From: Flavobacteriaceae bacterium Ga0077528
GTDB taxonomy: Bacteria > Bacteroidota > Bacteroidia > Flavobacteriales > Flavobacteriaceae
NCBI GenBank assembly: GCA_001464475.1
Contig: LNDX01000002.1
Span: 1 to 64,000 of the forward strand
Direction: 5' to 3'
Length of the DNA stretch: 64,000 bases
Numbering within the stretch: the first letter of the stretch is position 1; each line of letters begins with the position of its first letter. Made by a program: the position numbers and the translations under genes. Shown piece by piece: positions 8,530 to 16,948 of the stretch. Under the pieces are notes generated by a model, which worked only from the letters and a program-made list of their open reading frames with translations, was not told the origin of the DNA and ran no database searches.

Positions 8530-11133
8530 ATGAACATCAATAAATTCACAATCAAATCGCAAGAAGCTTTGCAACAAGCACAGCAAATTGCACAAAGTTT
8601 TGGGCAACAACAGCTTGAAAACGAACACATTTTCAAAGGCATTTTAGAAGTCGACGAAAATGTAACGCCTTTCATTTTGAAAAAACTCAACGTTAATGTG
8701 GAGCTTTTCAAAAAAGTATTAGACAGCACGATTCAAAGTTTTCCGAAAGTTTCTGGTGGCGACATCATGTTTTCTCGTGATGCTTCCACAACTGTAAACG
8801 AAGCCGAAATCATTGCCAAAAAAATGAACGACGAATTCGTTTCTATCGAACATTTAATCTTAGCTATTTTCAAATCAAAAAGTAAAGTCGCACAGATTCT
8901 AAAAGATCAAGGTGTTACTGAAAAAGGTTTGCAAGCCGCTATTGATGAAATGCGTAAAGGAGAACGAGTAACTTCTGCATCTGCCGAAGAAACTTACAAT
9001 TCTTTGAATAAATACGCTAAAAACCTCAACGAACTGGCTAAAAGCGGTAAACTCGATCCTGTAATTGGTCGTGATGAAGAAATTCGAAGAGTTTTACAAA
9101 TTCTAACACGTCGTACTAAAAATAATCCGATGTTAGTTGGTGAACCTGGTGTTGGTAAAACAGCCATTGCAGAAGGTTTAGCACACCGAATTGTGGATGG
9201 TGACGTTCCTGAAAATCTAAAAGATAAAATCGTTTATTCGTTAGATATGGGCGCATTGATTGCTGGTGCAAAATACAAAGGAGAATTTGAAGAACGATTA
9301 AAAGCTGTTGTAAAAGAAGTTACTTCTGCCGAAGGTGATATCGTACTTTTCATTGACGAAATCCATACTTTGGTTGGTGCTGGCGGAGGCGAAGGTGCGA
9401 TGGATGCAGCAAATATTTTAAAACCTGCTTTAGCTCGTGGCGAATTGCGTGCGATTGGTGCCACAACTCTTGACGAATACCAAAAGTATTTTGAAAAAGA
9501 CAAAGCACTCGAAAGACGTTTCCAAAAAGTAATGGTCGATGAACCGGATACAGAAAGTGCGATTTCGATTTTGCGTGGTATTAAAGAAAAATATGAAACC
9601 CACCACAAAGTGCGAATCAAAGACGATGCAATTATTGCGGCTGTCGAATTATCGCAACGTTATATTACCAATCGTTTTCTTCCAGATAAAGCTATTGACT
9701 TAATGGACGAAGCGGCTTCCAAATTGCGTATGGAAATCAATTCAAAACCTGAAGAATTGGATGTTTTGGATAGAAAAATCATGCAATTGGAAATAGAAAT
9801 GGAAGCCATTAAACGTGAGAATGACGAAACCAAATTGAAAGGTTTGGGAATGGATTTAGCAAACTTAAAAGAAGAACGCAACGAAATTTTCACCAAATGG
9901 AAATCAGAAAAAGATGTCGTTGACAATATTCAAAACATCAAACAAGAAATTGAAGATTTCAAAACCGAAGCTGAACAAGCTGAACGTAATGGCGATTACG
10001 GAAAAGTAGCTGAAATCCGTTATGGAAAAATTAAAGACGCACAAGAACGTTTGGATGCTTTGCAAATTCAATTAGCCGAAAACCAAGCCGGAACATCTTT
10101 AATCAAAGAAGAAGTAACTCGCGAAGATATTGCAGAAGTTGTTGCAAAATGGACAGGTATTCCAGTAATGAAAATGCTTCAAGGTGAACGAGAAAAACTC
10201 TTGAAACTAGAAGACGAATTGCACCACAGAGTGGTTGGTCAAGAAGAAGCTATTGAAGCCGTGAGTGATGCTGTGCGAAGAAGTCGTGCCGGATTGCAAG
10301 ACATGAAAAAACCAATTGGTTCGTTCTTATTCTTAGGAACAACAGGTGTTGGAAAAACTGAATTAGCCAAAGCATTAGCCGAATACTTATTTGACGATGA
10401 AAACGCAATGACTCGTATTGATATGAGCGAATACCAAGAACGTCATTCGGTGAGTAGATTAGTTGGTGCGCCTCCAGGATATGTAGGTTATGACGAAGGC
10501 GGACAATTGACCGAAGCAGTTCGAAGAAAACCGTATTCAGTAATTCTTTTGGACGAAATTGAGAAAGCGCATCCTGACACATTCAACATCTTATTACAAG
10601 TTTTGGACGAAGGACGATTGACCGACAACAAAGGTCGTGTTGCTGATTTCAAAAACACAATTATCATTATGACTTCTAATATGGGAAGTGCGATTATACA
10701 AGATAAATTTGATAATCTAAAAGGAAATATCGAAGCCGTAACCGAAGCTGCCAAAGTAGAAGTTTTAGGTTTATTAAAACAAACGGTAAGACCAGAGTTT
10801 ATCAATAGAATTGACGAAATTGTAATGTTTACGCCATTAACAAGCGCGAACATCAAGCAAATTGTTGGATTGCAACTGAAAAGCGTGACCAAAATGTTAG
10901 CACATCAAAACATTACAATGGATGCAACTCCAGAAGCTATTGATTATTTAGCACAAAAAGGTTACGATCCTCAATATGGAGCACGACCAGTGAAAAGAGT
11001 AATTCAGAGAGAAGTGTTAAATCAATTGTCTAAAGAAATTTTGGCAGGAAAAGTAACTACAGATAGTATCATTTTGCTAGATGCTTTTGACGGACAATTG
11101 GTATTTAGAAATCAGAGCGAGTTGGTGAGTTAA
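8530..11133 (+). CDS. clpB: ATP-dependent disaggregase ClpB
   Basis: Hsp104/ClpB AAA+ chaperone that extracts and refolds aggregated proteins with DnaK; cytosolic hexamer. I start it at ATG 8530, giving 867 residues beginning [13 protein letters not shown]; an upstream in-frame GTG at 8506 lies inside the palindrome and is unlikely. Order: Clp N-domain (1-145), AAA1 with Walker A GEPGVGKT near 204 and Walker [10 protein letters not shown], the coiled-coil middle domain (about 395-530), AAA2 with GTTGVGKT and LLDEIEKAH, and the C-terminal [12 protein letters not shown] segment. Full length with no damage. Regulation is probably by heat or protein stress. Confidence 0.97.
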   Translation: MNINKFTIKSQEALQQAQQIAQSFGQQQLENEHIFKGILEVDENVTPFILKKLNVNVELFKKVLDSTIQSFPKVSGGDIMFSRDASTTVNEAEIIAKKMNDEFVSIEHLILAIFKSKSKVAQILKDQGVTEKGLQAAIDEMRKGERVTSASAEETYNSLNKYAKNLNELAKSGKLDPVIGRDEEIRRVLQILTRRTKNNPMLVGEPGVGKTAIAEGLAHRIVDGDVPENLKDKIVYSLDMGALIAGAKYKGEFEERLKAVVKEVTSAEGDIVLFIDEIHTLVGAGGGEGAMDAANILKPALARGELRAIGATTLDEYQKYFEKDKALERRFQKVMVDEPDTESAISILRGIKEKYETHHKVRIKDDAIIAAVELSQRYITNRFLPDKAIDLMDEAASKLRMEINSKPEELDVLDRKIMQLEIEMEAIKRENDETKLKGLGMDLANLKEERNEIFTKWKSEKDVVDNIQNIKQEIEDFKTEAEQAERNGDYGKVAEIRYGKIKDAQERLDALQIQLAENQAGTSLIKEEVTREDIAEVVAKWTGIPVMKMLQGEREKLLKLEDELHHRVVGQEEAIEAVSDAVRRSRAGLQDMKKPIGSFLFLGTTGVGKTELAKALAEYLFDDENAMTRIDMSEYQERHSVSRLVGAPPGYVGYDEGGQLTEAVRRKPYSVILLDEIEKAHPDTFNILLQVLDEGRLTDNKGRVADFKNTIIIMTSNMGSAIIQDKFDNLKGNIEAVTEAAKVEVLGLLKQTVRPEFINRIDEIVMFTPLTSANIKQIVGLQLKSVTKMLAHQNITMDATPEAIDYLAQKGYDPQYGARPVKRVIQREVLNQLSKEILAGKVTTDSIILLDAFDGQLVFRNQSELVS

Positions 11134-11157
11134 ACCGCAAATTCGCAAATTAAAATA
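11134..11157. repeat. 24-base repeat, copy 1 (CGCAAATT doublet)
   Basis: Immediately after the clpB stop codon lies a 24-base stretch that recurs exactly at 37031-37054. It contains two tandem CGCAAATT words. Here the right arm that completes the hairpin at the second copy is missing. Confidence 0.85.
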
Positions 11158-11197
11158 AAGTTTTCTTTATAAGTATTTGTTTGGTTTTAGTTGGATT

Positions 11198-11232
11198 AGA
11201 CCTAATGGGATTTAAAACCTGTTAGGTCTTTT
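11198..11232 (+). terminator. clpB terminator
   Basis: AGACCTAA (11198-11205) pairs with TTAGGTCT (11222-11229) and runs into a T-stretch, 65 bases after the clpB stop. Confidence 0.75.
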
Positions 11233-11250
11233 CTGTTATGCTCCATTAAA

Positions 11251-11375
11251 ACACAAAAGACACAAAAGAAAAAACATTGAGTAACTCAGTGCCAAACTTC
11301 GTGTAACTCTGTGCTACAAAACAAAAAATCCGCGTAAATCTGCGTTTGCATCGCATCAGTTTCATCCGCGTTCTA
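11251..11375. repeat. Phrase-like degenerate repeats between clpB and the acetyltransferase gene
   Basis: ACACAAAAG repeats twice with period 9 (11251 and 11260). Then come three degenerate copies of an AACTCTGTGCT-type word, and then CGCG/CTGCG-rich near repeats. The stretch is noticeably richer in G and C than its neighbours and shows no convincing coding potential. Confidence 0.55.
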
Positions 11376-11386
11376 TTTTTTTTTAT

Positions 11387-11394
11387 TATCTTTG
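11387..11394 (+). promoter_or_regulatory. -7 box of the 11414 acetyltransferase gene
   Basis: TATCTTTG matches TAnnTTTG exactly and ends 19 bases before the ATG at 11414. No clear -33 element. Confidence 0.5.
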
Positions 11395-11413
11395 GGAAAC
11401 CAACCTTCTCAAC

Positions 11414-11869
11414 ATGACTATACAACCAGCCAACACCACCGACCACGAACACTTAACCCAAATCACTAAAAAGTCGAAAGCCTTTTGGGGTTACTCCGAA
11501 GATTTGCTCTTGGTTTGGGATGATGCGCTTACGATTACGCAAGAGTACATCAATACACATCCTGTTTATACTTTTGCTGTTGATGATAAAATTGTGGGCT
11601 ATTACTCTTATATTTTGGAAGACGAACACAACATCAAACTCGATAATTTGTTTCTTCTACCACAATACATTGGCAAAGGTATGGGCAGTTATCTCATTAC
11701 CGATTTCTTAAACCGCATCCAAAACCAAAACTATAAAAGAGTGTACCTAGACTCCGAACCCTACGCAGAAAGTTTTTACAAAAAACACGGATTTCAAACC
11801 ATTGGAAAACTAGAAACCGCCGTGAAAGATAGATTTATGCCAGTGATGGAGTTGGGATTGAGAGAATAA
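11414..11869 (+). CDS. GNAT family N-acetyltransferase
   Basis: A 151-residue single-domain acetyltransferase. The GNAT core is visible: strand beta4 LDNLFLLPQYIG followed by the acetyl-CoA-binding loop at GKGMGSYLI (about residues 92-100), and the late segment FYKKHGFQTIG typical of the family C-terminus. The substrate is unknown; family members acetylate small molecules, peptides or protein N-termini. It is probably transcribed alone from the TATCTTTG box. It is followed by a hairpin/promoter module in front of the next gene. Confidence 0.85.
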   Translation: MTIQPANTTDHEHLTQITKKSKAFWGYSEDLLLVWDDALTITQEYINTHPVYTFAVDDKIVGYYSYILEDEHNIKLDNLFLLPQYIGKGMGSYLITDFLNRIQNQNYKRVYLDSEPYAESFYKKHGFQTIGKLETAVKDRFMPVMELGLRE

Positions 11870-11883
11870 AAATATCTCCAGTT

Positions 11884-11925
11884 GATAACTACAACCTAAA
11901 AACTTGTAGTTTTTTACTTTTACAT
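11884..11925 (+). promoter_or_regulatory. Heptamer hairpin plus promoter module 1
   Basis: AACTACAA (11887-11894) and TTGTAGTT (11904-11911) form an 8-bp stem with a 9-base loop and a T-run, followed by TACTTTTA at 11915-11922, one base off the -7 consensus. The sequence falls into 7-base words (ACAACCT, AAAAACT, TGTAGTT). It appears to end the upstream transcript and start the next one. Homologous modules occur at 12583 and 13475. Confidence 0.65.
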
Positions 11926-11937
11926 TAAAGAGTACAA

Positions 11938-12543
11938 ATGAAGAAAGCTATCGATGTATTATCATATTTAGGTACATTAATTTTATTTTGGTTTACAATC
12001 GAAAAGAATTATATGCCTCATTTGTTCGTTTTTTTGATAATAGCATTCGGAGTTTATAGTTATTATTCTATAATGAAATCTATAAAAATTAGCACAACTA
12101 TAGAAAATGGCTTGAGATTAAAAAAAATGAATATTAGTTTTTTTTCTTATTTAATTCTTTTTTTTCTTTTAAAAGAAGTAATCCTAAATGGGTTTGATGA
12201 TTTGTATTTTATAACAATATTAATTTTGCTAGGAATTGTTCTTAACCTAGAATCATATTTGGAGAAGAAATATCAAAAAATAGCATTTTATATTGAAGGA
12301 CATACACTATTCTACAATGCAACTTTTCCTTTAGAAAGAAATATCAAAGAGTTAATAGCTGTAAATTTTCATTCTATTGGAAATTACTTTGTTTTGGTAT
12401 TTGAAAATCAATCTTCGATAACAATTGATAGGGATAAATTTATCACTTATGAATTAAATAATTTTATGAATCAGATTCTTTCGCAATGTTCTGAAAATGT
12501 AAAAGTAGCACCTGAAGCAAAGGAAAAATTAGAGCTCGCATAA
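11938..12543 (+). CDS. Membrane protein with a PH-like C-terminal half
   Basis: A 201-residue protein with about four predicted membrane helices in the first 115 residues (roughly 8-26, 28-46, 68-84, 92-108). A soluble C-terminal half follows, with alternating strands (KIAFYIEGHTLFYNATFPLE, then NYFVLVFENQSSITIDRDKF), reminiscent of bacterial PH-like domains. No family is recognised with confidence. It stands alone between two hairpin/promoter modules, so it is probably monocistronic. Function unknown. Confidence 0.8.
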   Translation: MKKAIDVLSYLGTLILFWFTIEKNYMPHLFVFLIIAFGVYSYYSIMKSIKISTTIENGLRLKKMNISFFSYLILFFLLKEVILNGFDDLYFITILILLGIVLNLESYLEKKYQKIAFYIEGHTLFYNATFPLERNIKELIAVNFHSIGNYFVLVFENQSSITIDRDKFITYELNNFMNQILSQCSENVKVAPEAKEKLELA

Positions 12544-12582
12544 AAAGAATTTGCAATACGTTCCTTTAACCTAAATAAAACC

Positions 12583-12639
12583 AAAAACTACAACCTAAAA
12601 ACTACAACCTAAAAACTTGTAGTTTTTTTTATACTTTTA
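12583..12639 (+). promoter_or_regulatory. Heptamer hairpin plus promoter module 2
   Basis: Two exact tandem copies of a 14-base unit (12583-12596 and 12597-12610), each made of the words AAAAACT and ACAACCT, run into a stem AACTACAA (12600-12607) with TTGTAGTT (12617-12624), a T-run, and TACTTTTA at 12632-12639. The next ATG is at 12655. Confidence 0.7.
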
Positions 12640-12654
12640 CTTCAAATATTCACA

Positions 12655-13440
12655 ATGAAAAAATATAATTTACTCTTGTTGCTGTTGTTTTTCGCAATAG
12701 AAATTTCAGCTCAATCGGATGTTGTACCAATAAATAGAGACTCCATTTTTTACAGAAATGAAAATGGCTTTATTATTAAATGCCACAGATCTAAAGCTGA
12801 GGCATTTGCTATTGCAGAAGCAATGAATCCAAATCTTTATGTTCATAAGATTTATTATTTGCATGCAGAAAATTTGATGGCTGCCTACGAAGTATATGAT
12901 AAAAAAAGTACTAATAAGAATGTAAGCGCAACCTTACCAATTAAAAACGGTAAGTATGAAGAATGGTACCTTAGTGGTGAGAAAAAAGTCACGTGCTTTT
13001 ATACTGAAAATAAGCTTAATGGTGAATTCAAAGTTTTCTACAGAAATGGCAATTTGAAAAGAGTTGAGCAATGGCAAAATGGAGAATGGCAAAATGGAGA
13101 ATGTTTTGATGAACAAGGAAATAAAACTCAATATTGCTCCTATCAAGAAATGGCAAAATATATAGGAGGCGTAACCGAATTATATAAATTTATAGGTCAA
13201 ACCTTAGTGTATCCAAGAGATGCCATGAGAGATGAAATTCAAGGTGTAGTTTATGTGAGTTTCATAATTGATACCGATGGTTCTGTGATAAATCCAAAAA
13301 TCATTAAAAGCGTCCAAAAGCAATTGGATGATGAAGCCCTAAGAATTGTTAACCAAATGCCGAAATGGAAGCCAGGTAAGTTTGAAGGTAAACTTGTTAA
13401 AACAGAATTTGCATTGCCAGTAAACTTTAGAATAGAATGA
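12655..13440 (+). CDS. MORN-like repeat protein with TonB C-terminal domain
   Basis: A 261-residue secreted or periplasmic protein: signal peptide 1-19 (ending ISAQS), then toxin_YwqK/MORN-like repeats (NGKYEEWYLSGEKK, LNGEFKVFYRNGNLKR, about residues 98-155). A TonB C-terminal domain occupies about 180-261 (GVVYVSFIIDTDGSV, then ALRIVNQMPKWKPGKFEGK). The signal peptide lacks the long proline-rich spacer of a true TonB energy transducer, so it is more likely a periplasmic domain protein than a working TonB. A 15-base tandem duplication (13072-13101) encodes WQNGE twice. It is probably monocistronic. Confidence 0.85.
   Translation: MKKYNLLLLLLFFAIEISAQSDVVPINRDSIFYRNENGFIIKCHRSKAEAFAIAEAMNPNLYVHKIYYLHAENLMAAYEVYDKKSTNKNVSATLPIKNGKYEEWYLSGEKKVTCFYTENKLNGEFKVFYRNGNLKRVEQWQNGEWQNGECFDEQGNKTQYCSYQEMAKYIGGVTELYKFIGQTLVYPRDAMRDEIQGVVYVSFIIDTDGSVINPKIIKSVQKQLDDEALRIVNQMPKWKPGKFEGKLVKTEFALPVNFRIE
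13072..13101 (+). repeat. In-frame 15-base tandem duplication
   Basis: The 15-base unit at 13072-13086 is repeated exactly at 13087-13101 and adds the residues WQNGE in the MORN-like region, codons 140-149. Confidence 0.9.
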
Positions 13441-13474
13441 TAGAACCAAATAGCATTTTCTATAATAAAAAACC

Positions 13475-13517
13475 AAAAACTGCAATCTAAAAACTTGCAG
13501 TTTTTTTTATACTTTTA
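13475..13517 (+). promoter_or_regulatory. Heptamer hairpin plus promoter module 3 (compensatory pair)
   Basis: AACTGCAA (13478-13485) pairs with TTGCAGTT (13495-13502), followed by a T-run and TACTTTTA at 13510-13517. Compared with modules 1 and 2, one A-T pair of the stem has become G-C on both arms, which keeps the pairing and supports a selected hairpin. It drives the seven-gene operon starting at 13533. Confidence 0.7.
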
Positions 13518-13532
13518 CTTTTTGTAAAACTC

Positions 13533-14753
13533 ATGAAACCTATCATCTTATTCTACTTTCTGTTTTTTTCTGTATTTAGTTTTGGGCAATTTCAATCGCC
13601 AGAAGCTAAAATCATTTTACCCGAAATTAAACTTCCAGAACACAACTTGGATTATCTAAAACCGCTGAATAAAAAACTCAAAAAATCCATCATCGACAGA
13701 AAGACCAAAGAATATGATGAAAATGGAAATATCATCAAAGAAGCGGTACTTGAAGATAATACAACCAAAATTACCACTTATGAGTATAAAAACAATGTGC
13801 TTATAAAAAAAGAAACGATCACAACTTCTGATGAAGAAAAGATAAAACGTGCCAACGAAAGAGCTATTCAAGAAAGTAAGAGAGACAACGATATTAATGC
13901 AATTGCGATTCAAAATGCAGATAATTCTAAAAACCTTTATTTGGCTAATCTTGACAAGAAAAATCGAGTAATTGCATTCAGTAATTCCTACGAAATAAAA
14001 AGAGAAAATGGCACTTCCTACAAAAATGTAACAGAAGCAGAAGTTCTTTACGAAAAAGGTAAAATTATTGAAGTAAAATCCAAAGATAGAATAGAAAAAT
14101 ATTATTACGATAAAGAGCTATTGCTAAAAAAAGAAACAACAATCATCCAAGGTGAATCTAAAGAAACAAAAACTGATGAATGTATGTATGATGCAAATAA
14201 AAATTTGATTGTTATTTATCAAAAAACTAGCAATAGTTTTAAAGACAAAATCACTTACAATAGCTCCTTTGTTAAAGATTCGGCAGTTTATAACAGCGAT
14301 AATTTATTGATTTGGCAAGGCGACAAAAAACGATACACAACATATAAATATGATGTAAACAATAATGTAACCGAACGTTTTCAGTATCAATTTGGCAAAG
14401 AATATGTGCAAGAAGAATTTGAATATGAAAACAAGCAGCTTGTAAAAATGATTCGAACTATTTATAGCCATAAAAAAGATAAAGAAGTTGAAAAAAACAC
14501 TTCCTTAATTACTTATAAATACGATGGAACCAAATTGAAAGAGCATTATCAAACCGATTCTAAAACTTCTTATGAAATGCTAATTACCTATGAATATGAC
14601 GATCAAAATCGACTGAAAAAAATTGCTGATTCTAGAAAATATTCCAAATCAAATACAAATATTAATTTTTCTGAAACCATTTTCAATTATACACCAAACG
14701 CTTTGCAAGTAACCAATAATTATGGCAATGTCAAGAAATATGAATTCTACTGA
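13533..14753 (+). CDS. Secreted protein with YD/RHS-like strand repeats
   Basis: A 406-residue protein with a signal peptide (1-19, ending FGQF). After a charged linker, residues 60-400 are a series of Tyr-centred beta-strand units of the type YEYKNNVLIKKE, YDANKNLIVIYQ, YKYDVNNNVTERF and YEYDDQNRLKKI, reminiscent of RHS/YD repeats or of MORN-like sheets. No RHS core-closing or toxin region is present, so this is not a full polymorphic toxin. It is the first gene of a tight operon; its end overlaps the start of the first WG-repeat gene by 14 bases. Confidence 0.8.
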   Translation: MKPIILFYFLFFSVFSFGQFQSPEAKIILPEIKLPEHNLDYLKPLNKKLKKSIIDRKTKEYDENGNIIKEAVLEDNTTKITTYEYKNNVLIKKETITTSDEEKIKRANERAIQESKRDNDINAIAIQNADNSKNLYLANLDKKNRVIAFSNSYEIKRENGTSYKNVTEAEVLYEKGKIIEVKSKDRIEKYYYDKELLLKKETTIIQGESKETKTDECMYDANKNLIVIYQKTSNSFKDKITYNSSFVKDSAVYNSDNLLIWQGDKKRYTTYKYDVNNNVTERFQYQFGKEYVQEEFEYENKQLVKMIRTIYSHKKDKEVEKNTSLITYKYDGTKLKEHYQTDSKTSYEMLITYEYDDQNRLKKIADSRKYSKSNTNINFSETIFNYTPNALQVTNNYGNVKKYEFY

Positions 14754-16182
14754 TATAAAAAAATCATTTCTTTTTACAGTTTTTCTTTTGATTACGTTTT
14801 TCAGTTTTTCACAACAAAAAAACGAATATCGACCTATTTCTGAAATGAATACTGAAGAAAAAGAAATGTATGACATTTTGCAAAAATCAGTTATGGCTTT
14901 GCTAAACAACAAACCAACTGCCAAACTTTTTCCAGTTTTTAAAATAAAAGATGAAAAAAAAGTATTTGTTTTTAGTTCTTTAATTTACGACGAACCCAAC
15001 TTTGAAACTCATGATGAAGGTTCGAGTTCTGCAACCTATACTGTGTCTTTGCATTTTACAAAAAGGATAGAACCAAGCGAAAATGAAGTTACAGGAGCAA
15101 GTGGAAATAGTTATGGAACTGGAGATTCTCATGGTGACACAAAGAAAAAAACACCTATTGAATATTATTTATCTGTTGAATATTCTAAATCAAATAATTC
15201 ATTTCAAGATAGAACTCTTTTAAGTGTGAAAAAAGACAAACCTTATTTCGACAACAAATTTACGAGAGTCAAATTTTGGAAGTCAAATGGTGGTAATTTT
15301 GTCAATCCATTACTTTACAAGATTGATAAATCGGAGTATGTTAGTTATGTTGATAATGAAATTGCCATTTATAAAAAAGATGATTTTTTTGGAATCATCA
15401 ATAACAAAAACAAAGTTGTAGTTCCTTTTAAATTCAAAAGTATCAGAATGTATAAAATGGGAATTTTAGTTCAAGAGGACAAAACCTATTATTTTATAGA
15501 TAAAAAAGGAAAAAAGATAAGTAAGAATTATGACAAAGTTGAAGTCAATTTCAATCAATATTTTGACTCGGTTTTAGATTGCTTCAAAGTAAAAATTGGT
15601 GATAAATACACTTTGGTCAATGATAATTTCGAAGAAAAACTTCCTTTGATTTATGATAAAATCTCCTTCTTTCCTTACAAAAATATTCTCGATAGATTGA
15701 TGTTAGAAAGAGACGGAAAAAAAGTAATTTTTGACATTGCAAAATGGCAAGAAACCACTATGATATACGATAAAATTCAAGTGCTTGATGATAAAGAAAT
15801 GATTGTAGAGGAAAATGGTAAATCGGGAATTGTAGATTATGCTGGAACTGTAATCTTGCCTCTAGAATATGATGCCATCAATTATACCGAAAATTACAGC
15901 AAAGAAGATGGTTTTGTATTGATACTAACTAAAAATAATAAATCAGCACTTTATCAAAATCTGAAGTTTTACACTGAGTTCATTTACGATTCGATGACTA
16001 ATTTTCATAGTTCCATAAAAATTGAAAAAGATAAAAAATATGGTTTAATGAATGCTAAAGGAAAAATAATACTTCCTATAGAATATGATAGTATAGAATA
16101 TAATAGAAAAATAAAAAAGATTGAAGCAACAAAGAAATCGGTAATAGAAAATTTTGATTTCAAAGAACTGTATAAAAACTAA
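14740..16182 (+). CDS. WG-repeat protein 1
   Basis: I start it at the ATG at 14740 (480 residues), which puts the signal peptide (FLFTVFLLITFFSFS) at the N-terminus; in-frame ATGs at 14722 and 14728 would add charged residues in front and deepen the overlap with the previous gene. Residues about 200-470 carry WG-type repeats: FGIINNKNKVVVPFKFKSI, SGIVDYAGTVILPLEYDAI, YGLMNAKGKIILPIEYDSI. Such repeats form small beta units of unknown role in secreted bacterial proteins. It lies 3 bases before the VOC gene. Confidence 0.85.
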   Translation: MNSTDIKKSFLFTVFLLITFFSFSQQKNEYRPISEMNTEEKEMYDILQKSVMALLNNKPTAKLFPVFKIKDEKKVFVFSSLIYDEPNFETHDEGSSSATYTVSLHFTKRIEPSENEVTGASGNSYGTGDSHGDTKKKTPIEYYLSVEYSKSNNSFQDRTLLSVKKDKPYFDNKFTRVKFWKSNGGNFVNPLLYKIDKSEYVSYVDNEIAIYKKDDFFGIINNKNKVVVPFKFKSIRMYKMGILVQEDKTYYFIDKKGKKISKNYDKVEVNFNQYFDSVLDCFKVKIGDKYTLVNDNFEEKLPLIYDKISFFPYKNILDRLMLERDGKKVIFDIAKWQETTMIYDKIQVLDDKEMIVEENGKSGIVDYAGTVILPLEYDAINYTENYSKEDGFVLILTKNNKSALYQNLKFYTEFIYDSMTNFHSSIKIEKDKKYGLMNAKGKIILPIEYDSIEYNRKIKKIEATKKSVIENFDFKELYKN

Positions 16183-16185
16183 ACT

Positions 16186-16542
16186 ATGCTCACAGACATC
16201 AACCCAAAACTTCCTATGCGTGATAAAAAAATTACGATGGATTTTTATCTCAACAAATTAGGTTTTCAATTGTTTGGAAGTGCTGATTATGATGGTTATT
16301 TGATGGTACAAAAAGACGAAATTCAAATACATTTCTTTGAATTTAAAGATTTAAGTCCAGAGGATAATTATGGTCAAGTTTACATTAGAACCAATGCTAT
16401 TGACAATTTGTATCAAACGTTTTTAGATGCAAAAGTATGGATTCATCCCAACGGACAATTGGAAAACAAACCTTGGCAACAAAGAGAATTTTCGATACTC
16501 GATCCAGATAAAAATTTACTAACGTTTGGCGAAAGCTTGTAA
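16186..16542 (+). CDS. VOC superfamily (glyoxalase/bleomycin-resistance-like) protein
   Basis: A 118-residue vicinal-oxygen-chelate fold protein: MRDKKITMDFYLNKLGFQLFG is the first beta-alpha unit, the DEIQIHFFEF strand carries a likely metal or ligand His, and the end REFSILDPDKNLLTFGE is the typical last strand of bleomycin-resistance-like proteins. No signal peptide, so it is cytosolic, unlike the secreted proteins on either side. The substrate is unknown. The gaps of 3 and 9 bases to its neighbours imply co-transcription. Confidence 0.85.
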   Translation: MLTDINPKLPMRDKKITMDFYLNKLGFQLFGSADYDGYLMVQKDEIQIHFFEFKDLSPEDNYGQVYIRTNAIDNLYQTFLDAKVWIHPNGQLENKPWQQREFSILDPDKNLLTFGESL

Positions 16543-16551
16543 AACAAAATT

Positions 16552-16947
16552 ATGATTCACGAAGATATTTTAAGTTATAACAATTCAAAATCAACGGAAG
16601 ACAAAGCTATTTGTGACAAATTGTTGGAAATCATTCAAAAACATCTTTCCGATTTTGAAAATAAAATATGGCATGCGCATCCTGTTTGGTTTGATAATGG
16701 TAACCCTATTGTAGGTTATGACAAACTAAAGAATGGCGTACGATTAATGTTTTGGAGTGGCGCAAGTTTTGAAGAATCGGAACTTAAATTAGGTTCAGGA
16801 AAATTTAAAGATGCTTCTAAAACTTACACTTCTGTTGATGAAATAAACGATACTGATGTGGAAAGTTGGCTTTTAAAATCAAGAGAAATCCAATGGGATT
16901 ATAAAAATATTGTGAAACGAAAAGGTGTTTTGGAACGCTTAAAATAA
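16552..16947 (+). CDS. DUF1801 domain protein
   Basis: A 131-residue cytosolic protein of the DUF1801 (YdhG-like) fold, recognisable from the KIWHAHPVWFDNGNPIVGY core, the KNGVRLMFWSGASF strand and the KFKDASKTYTSVDEI segment. The molecular role of DUF1801 is not established. It sits within the WG-repeat operon, 9 bases after the VOC gene and 1 base before the second WG gene, so it should be expressed together with exported proteins. Confidence 0.82.
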   Translation: MIHEDILSYNNSKSTEDKAICDKLLEIIQKHLSDFENKIWHAHPVWFDNGNPIVGYDKLKNGVRLMFWSGASFEESELKLGSGKFKDASKTYTSVDEINDTDVESWLLKSREIQWDYKNIVKRKGVLERLK

Positions 16948-16948
16948 A

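Noticed and set aside
9234..10892. Several minus-strand open frames inside clpB
   Set aside because: They are shadows of a well-conserved coding sequence; composition and lack of domains argue against real genes.
11246..11452. Minus-strand 68-residue open frame
   Set aside because: It runs through the phrase-like repeats and the acetyltransferase promoter and has no recognisable features.
13533..14753. Full RHS polymorphic toxin
   Set aside because: Only YD-like strands are visible; the RHS core motif and a toxin tip are missing.
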